Source: Roseburia sp. 1XD42-34 (GTDB lineage: Bacteria; Bacillota; Bacilli; Bacillales; Amphibacillaceae). Taken from it: a DNA stretch of 64,000 nucleotides. How positions within the stretch are numbered: position 1 is the first letter of the stretch; each line of letters begins with the position of its first letter. The position numbers were made by a program, and so were the translations under genes. The stretch covers positions 1 through 64,000 of the forward strand of contig NZ_QWLJ01000020.1 in assembly GCF_009917385.1 (NCBI RefSeq), given 5' to 3'. Below are positions 55,644 to 64,000 of the stretch, in pieces. The notes beneath the pieces were generated by a model that saw only the letters and a list, made by a program, of their open reading frames with translations, searched no databases and had not been told where the DNA came from.

Positions 55644-57014
55644 TTACTTCATAATTTTTTTCAAAATGGTCTCCGATAATTTACCACCTGGATAACGAAA
55701 TGGGACATCAAATTTAGTTGATTGCTTCATGATGCTTTTTTTGTGAGAAAATGTATCAAAGCTGTATTTACCATGATAAGCTCCCATTCCACTTTCACCA
55801 ACGCCGCCAAAAGGAAGATGCGGATTCGCCAGATGAAAAACAGTGTCATTAATACTGCCGCCTCCAAAGGAGAGATATTGCATAATCTGTTGCTGCGTGT
55901 TCCCGTTTTCACCGAAATAATATAAAGCTAGCGGTTTTTCTTGCTTTCGAATTACACTAACAGCCTCTTCGATTTCATCAAACGTTAAAACAGGTAGGAT
56001 AGGCCCAAATATTTCCTCTTGCATAACAGGATCGTCCCATGTGATTTTATCAATAATAGTCGGTTCTATTTTTAATGTGATCGGATCTGTTGACCCGCCA
56101 TGTACAATCGACCCATTTACTAGATAGTTTGATAAGCGATTAAAATGTTTTTCGTTAATAATTCGAATATAATCTTTATTGGATAAAGGATTACGGCCAT
56201 AAAAGTTGCGTATATATTTTTTCATAGCTTTGAGTAATTTAAATTTCACTTTTTCGTGTACATATAAATAATCTGGCGCTACACACGTTTGTCCAGCGTT
56301 TGTAAATTTTCCCCATACAATTCTTTTTGCAGCAAGATTAATGTTAGCATCTTTATCTACAATCACAGGGCTTTTGCCGCCGAGTTCTAAAGTAACTGGT
56401 GTAAGATGCTTACTAGCTTCCCTCATAATGATCCTTCCAACTGCTGTGCTTCCAGTGAAAAAGATATAATCAAACCGTTGTTGTAATAATTCCTGTGCAG
56501 TTTCCTTTTCCCCTTCCACAACGGTTAAATATGAGGGGTCAAAATAAGTTTCCGTTAACTTTTTTAATAAGGCTGAAGTTGCTTTAGCTTCTTCTGATGG
56601 TTTAATGATGACACAATTGCCAGCAGCAAGTGCGCCAATTGCTGGTGCAAGTGCTAGCTGTAGTGGATAGTTCCAAGGTGAAATGACCAAACAAACTCCG
56701 AGAGGTTCTTTAATTATATAATTCTTGGTACCTTTATGGGTAATCGGTGCAGATACTTTAATCGGCTCCACCCAATTTTGCAATTGTTTTAGCGTATGGT
56801 CAATTTCCATGAATAAAAAGCCTAATTCAGTTGTTAGTGTTTCGTGTTTTGATTTATTTAAATCAGTCTTTAATGCTTGATAGATGCTTGCTTCATTTTC
56901 CTTTAACATTAATTTTAATTTTTGTAGCTGTTGCTTACGAACTATATAATCCATCGTATTTCCATTAAGAAAAAACGTTCGCTGGTTGGCAACAATTTGT
57001 GCTATGTTCGTCAA
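55644..57014 (-). CDS. Aldehyde dehydrogenase (YwdH-like)
   Basis: An NAD(P)-dependent aldehyde dehydrogenase of the class-3 like group, 456 residues, the size of B. subtilis YwdH. VCLVISPWNYPLQLAL, GNCVIIKPSE, FFTGSTAVGR, VTLELGGKSPVIV (general-base Glu) and NAGQTCVAPDY (nucleophile Cys) are all present. The C-terminal stretch ends with FRYPGGKLSETILKKIM. I start at TTG 57014, with GAGGAGGG upstream; the frame is open to 57056 inside rnz. It lies close behind rnz, so the two are probably co-transcribed. Confidence 0.9.
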   Translation of the reverse strand: MTNIAQIVANQRTFFLNGNTMDYIVRKQQLQKLKLMLKENEASIYQALKTDLNKSKHETLTTELGFLFMEIDHTLKQLQNWVEPIKVSAPITHKGTKNYIIKEPLGVCLVISPWNYPLQLALAPAIGALAAGNCVIIKPSEEAKATSALLKKLTETYFDPSYLTVVEGEKETAQELLQQRFDYIFFTGSTAVGRIIMREASKHLTPVTLELGGKSPVIVDKDANINLAAKRIVWGKFTNAGQTCVAPDYLYVHEKVKFKLLKAMKKYIRNFYGRNPLSNKDYIRIINEKHFNRLSNYLVNGSIVHGGSTDPITLKIEPTIIDKITWDDPVMQEEIFGPILPVLTFDEIEEAVSVIRKQEKPLALYYFGENGNTQQQIMQYLSFGGGSINDTVFHLANPHLPFGGVGESGMGAYHGKYSFDTFSHKKSIMKQSTKFDVPFRYPGGKLSETILKKIMK

Positions 57015-57027
57015 TGAAAGCCCTCCT

Positions 57028-57945
57028 CTATGTAATGGTAAATCTGGAAAAATCATTGGCTAATTCTGTATTGGGAAATATCTCTCGGGCTTCCTGTAAC
57101 AGCTGTGCAGTTGCTTCTTGCTGGTAACGCGAAGAAATATGCGTCAAAATGAGCTGTTTACAATTACTTTCACTCGCTAATTGTGCGGCTTCTAACGTAG
57201 TAGAATGGAAGTAACGGTGTGCAAGATTTTGTTTATCTTTTCCAAAGGTCGCTTCATGAATAAGCATATCGGCATTTTGAGCCAAGCGTATGTGGTCTTT
57301 AGAAAATCGAGTATCACTAATCACAGAAACAATTTTTCCTTTTTTTGGCTCTCCCAACACTTCTTTTCGGTAGATAGTCCCTATGTGAGGTATGGTGACA
57401 TGTTCGTTTTCTTTTATTTCCTGATAGATGGGACCTGGTTCAATTCCTTTATCCTTTAGTTTATTAACGAGTAATTCTCCTGGCTTATCTTTTTCAACAA
57501 CGCGATAGCCAAAGCACGGAATTCCGTGTTCTAATAATTGAACAAAAACTTGAAACTGCTCTGTATCAATGATCATTTGATCGGTTACTGCAACGAAAGA
57601 TAGGTCATAAGTTAAATGTGTTTCACTCAAAGCCAAGCTTGTTTCGACATATTGTTTTAATCCCTTTGGGCCATAGATGGTTAACGGTGTGTCTCCTCCT
57701 TGAAAAGAACGACTACTTAGAAAACCAGGTAAGCCATAAATATGATCGCCATGCATATGGGTAATAAATATTTTATTTATCTTACGTGGCTTCAGATTTG
57801 TATGCAAAATTTGATGCTGTGTTGCTTCTCCACAATCAAACAACCAAATACTATTTTGTTCTTGTAATAATGATAACGCTATAGCAGAAACGTTTCTTTC
57901 TTTGGAGGGAACTCCAGCTCCAGTACCAAGAAAAATCACTTCCAT
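57028..57945 (-). CDS. rnz: Ribonuclease Z
   Basis: A tRNA 3'-end endonuclease of the metallo-beta-lactamase fold. The protein is 305 residues, like B. subtilis YqjK (307). The zinc motif THMHGDHIYGLPG gives H63, H65, D67 and H68. The substrate-binding exosite is present (about 150-210), and HEATFGKD and LTHISSRY follow. GGAGGG precedes the ATG. In B. subtilis it is also close to dinB. Confidence 0.95.
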   Translation of the reverse strand: MEVIFLGTGAGVPSKERNVSAIALSLLQEQNSIWLFDCGEATQHQILHTNLKPRKINKIFITHMHGDHIYGLPGFLSSRSFQGGDTPLTIYGPKGLKQYVETSLALSETHLTYDLSFVAVTDQMIIDTEQFQVFVQLLEHGIPCFGYRVVEKDKPGELLVNKLKDKGIEPGPIYQEIKENEHVTIPHIGTIYRKEVLGEPKKGKIVSVISDTRFSKDHIRLAQNADMLIHEATFGKDKQNLAHRYFHSTTLEAAQLASESNCKQLILTHISSRYQQEATAQLLQEAREIFPNTELANDFSRFTIT

Positions 57946-58393
57946 CGTTATCCCTCCATTCTATGTACAAATAACTAATGAGCTATTATGTTTATTATAC
58001 TTCATTCGCGATAGCTTTTGTTTAGAATAGTATCCTTTTCAACACAAATTCGGCAATGACTATAGAAGATAACCAGGACTAAGGTCTTAAGTTCCCTTCA
58101 AAAGAAACTACTTTTTCTGCGTGCACCGTAACATCATGGTGTCTTAGTTCGAGACGCTGAAGTTTTGAGTAATACGCCTATACAGCATGTACTGATTCTA
58201 GACTCCTCCACAGGAAGAGGGATGTTTTAGAAGGAAGGCGTATGTATTAAATACATGAGCACTACTAGTCGCTTCCTTGAAACCTATTCTCTCGCAGGAA
58301 AGTTTGCAACAAAGGGGCACTTTTTCGAAGAGAAAAACAAGCCAACTAGAAACGTCGATGTGTTACTGTAGTGTGCTGTTTGAAATATACGCC
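57946..58393. other. Intergenic region with a nested hairpin
   Basis: About 450 bases without a gene. CACC/GGTG (58125-58142) and CCTC/GAGG (58206-58220) small hairpins and the larger structure at 58231-58278 are present. Confidence 0.45.
58231..58278. repeat. Stem enclosing a perfect palindrome
   Basis: AAGGAAGGCG (58231-58240) pairs with CGCTTCCTT (58270-58278) with one bulge. Inside lies the perfect palindrome ATGTATTAAATACAT (58242-58256). Confidence 0.5.
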
Positions 58394-59131
58394 TTACCGA
58401 TTGTACAAAAGGTTTCTATAATACAATGCCTGATCAGGCACATCCGTAAATATCCCATCCACACCGTATTGAATAGAACGAATAAGATGTGCCGGGCGGT
58501 TGATAGTATATAGTCTTAGTTTCATTTTATGTTCAGTAGCAGCAGCGACTATTTTTGGTGTTATTCGTTTATAATTTAAATGCAGTGCATTTGCCCCTAA
58601 TTCTTTTGCAACATGTACAGGGTGCCGATATCTTCGTGAAGTTAAGAAACCTATTTCTACAGTTTTTTTATATGCAGCCAATTTTCTAACGCTATCTGCA
58701 TTAAATGTAGAGATGGTAGTTCGGTTTATCAGTTGATGAGTGAAGAGATATTCATAAACGATTGCCTCAATATGATTATATTCCACTTTATTATTTTTTA
58801 GTTCAATATTTAAATATAGTGGCTTCGATTTAATCCAAGTCAGAAATTCTTCTAACGTTGGAATTGGTGTCCCAGTAAATTTTGGCGAAAACCAGCTTCC
58901 TGCATCAAGTTGACATAGTTCACGATATGTGAAATCTTTAATGTAACCCATGCTATTGGTGGTTCGTTTTACATGCTCATCATGAAAAAGGACTGGTATC
59001 TGATCTTTCGTTAGTTGGACATCTGTTTCAATTCCTTCTGCTTGCATCTGAAACGCTAATTGAAATGCAGCCATGGTATTTTCCGGAGCATAGCTGCTTG
59101 CTCCACGGTGAGCGTATATAGTTGGTTTCAC
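58394..59131 (-). CDS. Glycerophosphodiester phosphodiesterase
   Basis: A 245-residue GDPD-family enzyme that releases glycerol 3-phosphate from glycerophosphodiesters. The N-terminal AHRGASSYAPENTMAAF (H8, R9), GIETDVQLTKD and LFHDEHVKRTT hold the metal and catalytic residues. It has no signal peptide, so it is cytoplasmic, similar in this to B. subtilis YqiK. It begins with GTG at 59131, with AGAGGTG upstream. Confidence 0.9.
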   Translation of the reverse strand: MKPTIYAHRGASSYAPENTMAAFQLAFQMQAEGIETDVQLTKDQIPVLFHDEHVKRTTNSMGYIKDFTYRELCQLDAGSWFSPKFTGTPIPTLEEFLTWIKSKPLYLNIELKNNKVEYNHIEAIVYEYLFTHQLINRTTISTFNADSVRKLAAYKKTVEIGFLTSRRYRHPVHVAKELGANALHLNYKRITPKIVAAATEHKMKLRLYTINRPAHLIRSIQYGVDGIFTDVPDQALYYRNLLYNR

Positions 59132-59538
59132 TCTTTAATTTCACCTCTTATAATTAAAGAACATGCATGATAGTTATTTACCCTTATATAGAGGTTGCTT
59201 AAACGGTGGTATTTTTCTCTTTTTTTGGCCGTTCTATATTTAGGCTATTCAATCTATCGCTTTGAAGTTCCTGTTCTTCTTATTCTTGCTTTTTACACGC
59301 TCTCCACGGATTTATTTTTAGCATAAAGGTTTTCCTTAGAAACGGTCAAATATTAGTCATTTAATCATCTTTACATACACAGATTGGGATGGAAATAGTT
59401 AATCCTCATTTTAGCAGTAAAGATGAGGGGTATCAATCCGTGGTTGAATGGAAAACCAGTTAAAACAATCGACAATATGTTGTAAAGAGAGTACAATATA
59501 TAAAAATGAATGATGATTCAGTTGGAGGAATCAAACGA
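59132..59538. other. Divergent intergenic region
   Basis: About 400 bases between two divergent genes. No gene or clear regulatory motif is seen. TTGGAGGA before 59539 is the ribosome binding site of yqjP. Confidence 0.4.
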
Positions 59539-60522
59539 ATGAAAGTAATTGAACAGACAATTAGTCAGATAACCTTGCCCACTCCCTTTGCAGTAGGAGA
59601 TGTGCATGTATATATGTTAGCAGGAGATACATTATCTATCGTAGACGCAGGAGTGAAAACAAAGGAAGCATGGGAAGCGTTAACGTTTCAATTAAAGGAA
59701 CTCGGGTATCGACCAAATGATATTGAACAAATTATTATAACCCATCACCATCCTGATCATATCGGCTTAACAGAACAATTTCCTAAAGCAAAGCACATTG
59801 CTGCTCACCCGGATGTCAACCGATGGCTTACAAGGGATCAGCATTATTTGGCTCATTATATGCATTTCTTTGAACAATACTTTTTTGAAAGTGGCATTCC
59901 TAAAGTTTTCTACCATGCTTTAGACCAGCTAGAGGCTTCAGTGGATTTTGCAGGGAAAGGAGAAGTGACTATTCCTCTTGTTGAAGGTGATACGTTGCCT
60001 GGACATCCAGAATGGAAAGTGATTGAAACAAAAGGGCATGCACAAAGTCATCTGTCGTTTTTACGTGTTCATGACCATCTTCTAATTGGCGGAGATCATC
60101 TATTGCAACATATTTCTTCCAACCCGATTATTGAACCCCCAGAAATAGGAGAAACGATTGAGCATCGGCCGCAACCTATGTTACAATATCGGGAAAACTT
60201 GCAAAAATGTGTTGATCTAGGTGTGAAAAAAGTGTTACCCGGTCATGGCGAGATTGTGAAGAATCCACAAAGATTAATCTTATCACGTTTAACAAAACAG
60301 GAGGAGAGGGCAGATTTCGTTTATGATATTCTACAGCAGAGTAGAAGTGTGTTAACGCCATATGAAATATGTACTAAACTTTTTCCGAAGCAGTTTAAAA
60401 AACAAATTGACTTAACCATGTCAGAAACGATTGGGCAATTAGATTATTTGGAAGCCTTAAAACGAGTGAAAAAAAGAAAAGAGGACGGAAAAATAGTATA
60501 TGAAGCAAGCATCATTGATTAA
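59539..60522 (+). CDS. yqjP: MBL-fold metallohydrolase YqjP
   Basis: A 327-residue protein with the metallo-beta-lactamase zinc motif THHHPDHIG (HHHPDH at 69-74), further ligands in ETKGHAQSHLS and GGDHLL, and a winged C-terminal region (about 265-320). The substrate is unknown; the closest named homologue is B. subtilis YqjP. The ATG at 59539 has TTGGAGGA upstream; the ATG at 59506 is in frame but further from it. It overlaps yqjQ by 23 bases. Confidence 0.87.
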   Translation: MKVIEQTISQITLPTPFAVGDVHVYMLAGDTLSIVDAGVKTKEAWEALTFQLKELGYRPNDIEQIIITHHHPDHIGLTEQFPKAKHIAAHPDVNRWLTRDQHYLAHYMHFFEQYFFESGIPKVFYHALDQLEASVDFAGKGEVTIPLVEGDTLPGHPEWKVIETKGHAQSHLSFLRVHDHLLIGGDHLLQHISSNPIIEPPEIGETIEHRPQPMLQYRENLQKCVDLGVKKVLPGHGEIVKNPQRLILSRLTKQEERADFVYDILQQSRSVLTPYEICTKLFPKQFKKQIDLTMSETIGQLDYLEALKRVKKRKEDGKIVYEASIID

Positions 60523-61297
60523 TAAAAAAATAATTATTACTGGGGCATCGAGTGGTATTGGCGAAAAATTAGCATGGCATATCGCAAAGAATGGGGGTGT
60601 TCCCATCTTATTAGCTCGTTCACAAGATAAATTACAGCAATTGAGTGATGGTATATATCAATCTTTTCATATACAAAGTCCGATTTATTCCATTGATTTA
60701 CGAGACAAAAAAGCGATAAGTGGAGCTATTAGTGAGCTTACTATAAAGCATGACCCTATCCAAGGTCTTGTTAACAATGCAGGAATAGGAATTTTTTCGG
60801 AAGTAAAAGATATAAGAGAAGATGAAGTTAATGCTATGTTTCAATTAAATGTAACAGCTTTAATCTTTATAACAAAGCAATTACTGCCTTATTTTCAACA
60901 ACAGCCAATAGCGCATATTATCAATATTGCATCACAGGCGGGTAAAGTAGCTACCCCCAAAGCGGCGATTTATGCAGCGACAAAACATGCGGTAATCGGG
61001 TTTTCAAATGGGCTCCGTCTTGAGTTGGCTGCAAGTAATATTAATGTAACAGCTGTGAACTTAGGACCAGTGAAAACGAATTTTTTCCTTACTGCTGATC
61101 CGACTGGTAATTATGAGAAAAATGTGGCACGGTACATATTAGATCCAGACAAGGTAGCCAAAAAAATCGTTCGCTATTTATTTACTCCAAAAAGAGAAAT
61201 TAATTTACCGTTGTGGATGGATATTGGTAGTCGAATATACCAGATATTTCCAACGGCTACTGAAAAGCTGTTACGAAATCAGTTTACCAGAAAATAA
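60500..61297 (+). CDS. yqjQ: Short-chain dehydrogenase YqjQ
   Basis: A 265-residue SDR with the cofactor motif TGASSGIG (14-21), NNAG near residue 93, and catalytic YAATK with the preceding serine in INIASQAG. It resembles the DltE/YqjQ group. The substrate is unknown. It starts within the end of yqjP, so translation is coupled. Confidence 0.88.
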   Translation: MKQASLINKKIIITGASSGIGEKLAWHIAKNGGVPILLARSQDKLQQLSDGIYQSFHIQSPIYSIDLRDKKAISGAISELTIKHDPIQGLVNNAGIGIFSEVKDIREDEVNAMFQLNVTALIFITKQLLPYFQQQPIAHIINIASQAGKVATPKAAIYAATKHAVIGFSNGLRLELAASNINVTAVNLGPVKTNFFLTADPTGNYEKNVARYILDPDKVAKKIVRYLFTPKREINLPLWMDIGSRIYQIFPTATEKLLRNQFTRK

Positions 61298-61319
61298 TCG
61301 TGAATAAAGGGGGTTAAAA

Positions 61320-61646
61320 ATGGAACTATTAATAACGGATAAAGCTTGGGGGGAATTGGAAGCTATACAGCCACAAACTTCTTCGTATTTACTGTTATGG
61401 TATGACACAGAAGGTTGCGGTTGTGGGGTGAATGGTATGGCGACAATTCGCTTTGTAAAACAGCGAAAATCAAGTTATAAGTGCGTGTTTAACCCAAGAA
61501 TGCTAACATTTGTAGAAGAGCAACAAGAAATATTTTTCTCTGATAAACTAACACTTGATTATGAGCACGGATTATTTCGTTTGAAAAGCCAGGAGGGTAT
61601 TTTAAATCCCTTTATTTCTAAACACCAATTGATTACTAAAGTATGA
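61320..61646 (+). CDS. yqkB: HesB-like iron-sulfur family protein YqkB
   Basis: A 108-residue protein related to IscA/HesB iron-sulfur carriers but lacking their standard C-terminal CxC. Instead it has TEGCGCGVNG with C33 and C35 near the N terminus, as YqkB proteins do. Function unproven. GGGGG lies upstream. Confidence 0.8.
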   Translation: MELLITDKAWGELEAIQPQTSSYLLLWYDTEGCGCGVNGMATIRFVKQRKSSYKCVFNPRMLTFVEEQQEIFFSDKLTLDYEHGLFRLKSQEGILNPFISKHQLITKV

Positions 61647-62155
61647 TTTCTTAAAGAAGTCCATGGAGTAATAAAGGCTGCGACACATATTTTTCCAATG
61701 TAACATGCCAAAAACCCCCGCTTTGGGGAAGCTCTGTAGATATATAAAACTCAAAAGTAGGGGTGATGGCACCTGAATTCTACATCGTTAGACCTGATAA
61801 GACATCCATTTCTGGAGGCGCAGAAAAAGTGTTTCTCTTTTTTTATTTTTAGCCTTTGATTTACTTCATTTAGTTGGAAAAGAAAATCCTCACAGATTCA
61901 GTTTCATTTTTAAGTAGACTATCTAGAAATAATGGGATATATAAGCCGCTTTAGAAATATACTTCTCTTTTCAGTGGCGAGTCTTCTCGTGTTAATGCGC
62001 TGTAGGTTCTCGGACCCCTTTTCGCCCGCTATTTCTGAAGCTAGATGCATCAAACCATCTTCAGGGTTATTCGTTTAGTTGCTCGGCCTCCATTTGTCCC
62101 TAGAGCATTGCTTTTTTCTTCCAATTAGGTTAGTAGGCTTTGAAAGAACTTTTCG
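61647..62155. other. Intergenic region with partial repeat C2
   Basis: About 510 bases between convergent yqkB and yqkF. It has a short hairpin (CCCC 61716-61719 / GGGG 61725-61728) and a copy of the possible family C at 61919-61990. No gene is supported. Confidence 0.5.
61919..61990 (+). repeat. Possible family C repeat, copy C2
   Basis: It contains ATCTAGAAATAATGG (61921-61935), then ATATATAAGCCGC and AAATATACTT, in the same order as C1 (minus strand at 8360-8437). A short GGCGAG...CTCG stem follows. Confidence 0.45.
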
Positions 62156-63073
62156 TTAGCGATGAGCTTCATACGTAAGCGCTTTGGTTAATGCTTTTAA
62201 TTGCTTATACAACTGATTTGAAAGACCCTTATTGCTGCTATTTGTAAGTGTTGCTTTCAGCTGATCCACCGAACTTGCGCCGAACACTGCACTAGCTACA
62301 GCTGGATGTTGTAAGACATATAGTAATGCAAGCTCATTCAGCTTAAATGGTTCGGCAAGCGAAGTGAGTTGCTCGTATAGTTGGTGGAGTTCTTCATATG
62401 AATATCCGAGGAGACCATCTTTTGCTTTCTTGTTTATCTGATTATAGCCGTTGTTACTCAAAATACCTTTTGCTAAAGGTCCTCTTGCTAAAACGCTGAT
62501 CTGATTTTCATGTAACAAATCAAGCATTTCCTCTTCAGGTCGACGATCCAATAAACTATACTGCATCATAACACCGTCGATAGAGGATTTTTTCACATAC
62601 TCGCGGATGACATTCGGTCGAATGGATGATATTCCATAAGCTCGAATGAGTCCTTCTTGCTTCAGTTCCTCAAAAGCTTCGATGGTCTCTTCAATTGGAT
62701 CTTCTATAGTACCTCCATGCAACATATAAAAGTCAATGTAATCTGTTTGTAGACGTTGTAAGCTTTCCTTAACCCCATTTTGGATATGTTTTTTTGTTGG
62801 ATCCCAGAACCAGGTCTTGTTTGCTTTATCAAAGTGATTGCCTACTTTGGTAGTTAAAATAACTCGTTCTCGCTTTTGTTTTAGTGCTTCCCCAATAATT
62901 CTTTCATTTTCCCCAAAATCGTATAAATCCGCTGTATCTAAATGGTTAATCCCATTGTCTAGAGCATAGTCTATGATGTGTTTTGCTGTTTGTACATCTG
63001 TTCCTAGCGACATACATCCTAAAGTCAATTCAGACAGATAAATCTGTGATTTGCCAAGCTGGTTTACTTTCAT
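62156..63073 (-). CDS. yqkF: Aldo/keto reductase YqkF
   Basis: A 305-residue TIM-barrel oxidoreductase, matching B. subtilis YqkF (306). LGCMSLGTD, HLDTADLYDFGENERIIG (catalytic Asp and Tyr) and ILTTKVGNHF (Lys) are the active-site blocks; YMLHGG holds the His. The ATG at 63073 follows AAAGGAG; ten further codons upstream are open but unsupported. Confidence 0.9.
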   Translation of the reverse strand: MKVNQLGKSQIYLSELTLGCMSLGTDVQTAKHIIDYALDNGINHLDTADLYDFGENERIIGEALKQKRERVILTTKVGNHFDKANKTWFWDPTKKHIQNGVKESLQRLQTDYIDFYMLHGGTIEDPIEETIEAFEELKQEGLIRAYGISSIRPNVIREYVKKSSIDGVMMQYSLLDRRPEEEMLDLLHENQISVLARGPLAKGILSNNGYNQINKKAKDGLLGYSYEELHQLYEQLTSLAEPFKLNELALLYVLQHPAVASAVFGASSVDQLKATLTNSSNKGLSNQLYKQLKALTKALTYEAHR

Positions 63074-63340
63074 TGTTATTCTCCTTTCACTTTTCGAGTT
63101 CAAAAATCAACAAAGAAGAAATGGTAGACTATAACAGTGAGTCGTTTTTGCTAGACTTCTAAGTATCATATGAAGTAGAGTCTTTAAGGAGGTTAAGGTT
63201 AATTGATTAAAAGATAAATAAACGAAAAGTACCTCCATTAATACATCCATTTTACCGACTTATCATGTTGAAAACAATCCATAACACGGATAATTTATGA
63301 TAAGATAAGAAAGAAGCGAATGAAAACAAGGGTGATAAAT
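63074..63340. other. Divergent region between yqkF and nudF
   Basis: AT-rich promoter region for both genes. No motif could be named with confidence. Confidence 0.4.
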
Positions 63341-63886
63341 ATGAGAAAATTTGAAGAAAAGACGATACGTTCTAAGCAGATATATAAAGGGCATGTGGTA
63401 CATTTACAAGTCGATGACGTCAGTTTGCCGAATGGTAAGGAAGCGAAAAGAGAGATCATTAAGCATCCTGGAGCGGTAGCTGTTATTCCAATAACGAAAG
63501 AAAATAAAATTGTATTGGTTGAACAATATCGCAAACCATTAGAAAAGTCTATTTTAGAAATCCCTGCTGGCAAGCTTGAGCCCGGTGAAGAACCAGAAAC
63601 TACAGCAATCCGTGAATTAGAGGAAGAGACAGGGTACACCACGGATGAATTGTCATTTGTTACTTCTTTTTATTCGTCCCCAGGTTTTGCAGACGAATTA
63701 ATGCACATATATATTACCAATCAGTTGCAACCGTTGGAAGAAAAAGTAGCAGGGGATGAGGATGAGTTTATTGAAATTGTTGAGCTAACGTTAGAAGAAG
63801 CAAAACAATATGTAGAGGAAGAACGTATTCATGATGCAAAAACCAACTATGCTATCCTTTATTTGCATGCGTTGGGGTTAAGTTAA
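63341..63886 (+). CDS. nudF: ADP-ribose pyrophosphatase NudF
   Basis: A Nudix hydrolase that splits ADP-ribose to AMP and ribose 5-phosphate. The protein is 181 residues. The Nudix box spans 77-99, GKLEPGEEP and then AIRELEEETGY, with all consensus residues. The ATG at 63341 follows AAGGGTG. It corresponds to B. subtilis YqkG and ends one base before the next gene. Confidence 0.94.
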   Translation: MRKFEEKTIRSKQIYKGHVVHLQVDDVSLPNGKEAKREIIKHPGAVAVIPITKENKIVLVEQYRKPLEKSILEIPAGKLEPGEEPETTAIRELEEETGYTTDELSFVTSFYSSPGFADELMHIYITNQLQPLEEKVAGDEDEFIEIVELTLEEAKQYVEEERIHDAKTNYAILYLHALGLS

Positions 63887-63887
63887 C

Positions 63888-64000
63888 ATGGTATCTGTCT
63901 ATACTGCGGACTTACATGTCCATATTGGTCGCGATATGTTTCACAAGCCGGTTAAGATTACTGCCTCTAACAACTTAACATTACCAGCTATTTTAAAAGA
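63888..64000 (+). CDS. yqxK: YqxK / endonuclease Q-like PHP protein, 5' end only
   Basis: The first 37 codons are visible before the window ends. MVSVYTADLHVHIGRD carries the DLHxH motif of PHP metal-dependent hydrolases, and KPVKITASNNLTL continues as in the TIGR00375/YqxK family related to endonuclease Q. It starts one base after nudF. Downstream domains cannot be judged. Confidence 0.65.
   Translation, partial: MVSVYTADLHVHIGRDMFHKPVKITASNNLTLPAILK

Noticed and set aside
58277-58513. 78-codon plus-strand frame
   Set aside because: It runs into the 3' end of the GDPD gene on the other strand and lacks a ribosome binding site.
1-64000. CRISPR array, prophage, integron or intact insertion sequence
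   Set aside because: No regularly spaced short repeats, no phage structural genes and no transposase or integrase frame were seen; families A and B are dispersed, not arrayed.

Overview
The window is a low-GC Gram-positive chromosome segment from a spore-forming Bacillaceae. Gene order follows the Bacillus subtilis yqz-yqh-yqi-yqj-yqk region. The OLE RNA/OapA pair, many acidic proteins and the repeat content suggest an Oceanobacillus/Virgibacillus-like halophile or alkaliphile, but the genus is inferred, not proven. No prophage, intact transposase, rRNA, tRNA or CRISPR array was seen. Many starts are TTG or GTG placed behind strong ribosome binding sites (yqzE, yqhR, spoIIIAG, accC, folD, xseA, ispA, recN, spo0A, buk, lpdV, yqjA, the aldehyde dehydrogenase, the GDPD).

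Layout. 0.4-3.1 kb: yqzE, then yqhG-yqhH (SNF2 helicase) on the minus strand. 3.1-7.6 kb: glycine riboswitch plus gcvT-gcvPA-gcvPB (glycine cleavage). 7.6-14.1 kb: yqhL, mntR, yqhO, yqhP, yqhR, papA, efp. 14.6-19.9 kb: the eight-gene spoIIIA operon behind a sigma-E promoter. 20.3-31.6 kb: accB-accC-yqhY, nusB, then folD-xseA-xseB-ispA, the ~610-nt OLE RNA, oapA, yqxC, argR, recN. dxs is missing from its usual place after ispA. 32-34.4 kb: spoIVB and spo0A, with a recognisable two-promoter spo0A control region. 34.4-36.3 kb: aspartate kinase and yqzF on the minus strand. 36.9-47 kb: bkdR and the sigma-54-dependent branched-chain keto acid operon ptb-bcd-buk-lpdV-bkdAA-bkdAB-bkdB. 47.3-54 kb: brxB, yqjA, a 35-codon Prli42-like miniprotein, yqjC-yqjD-yqjE and dinB. 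54-55.6 kb: a gene-poor decayed segment. 55.6-64 kb: aldehyde dehydrogenase, rnz, a GDPD, yqjP-yqjQ-yqkB, yqkF, nudF and the start of yqxK.

The genes are mostly housekeeping and sporulation functions: glycine to one-carbon units (gcv, folD), fatty acid synthesis start (accBC) and branched-chain primer supply (bkd), isoprenoid chain building (ispA), commitment to sporulation (spo0A), and mother cell-forespore communication (spoIIIA, spoIVB).

The least explained part is between the genes. Two dispersed repeat families, called A (six copies) and B (four copies), occupy operon boundaries. Both carry inverted repeats; in family A the stem bases change in a compensating way between copies, which suggests a folded RNA or hairpin DNA element. 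One B copy sits inside an A copy, flanked by TTTAT on both sides. A possible third family, C, has two partial copies.
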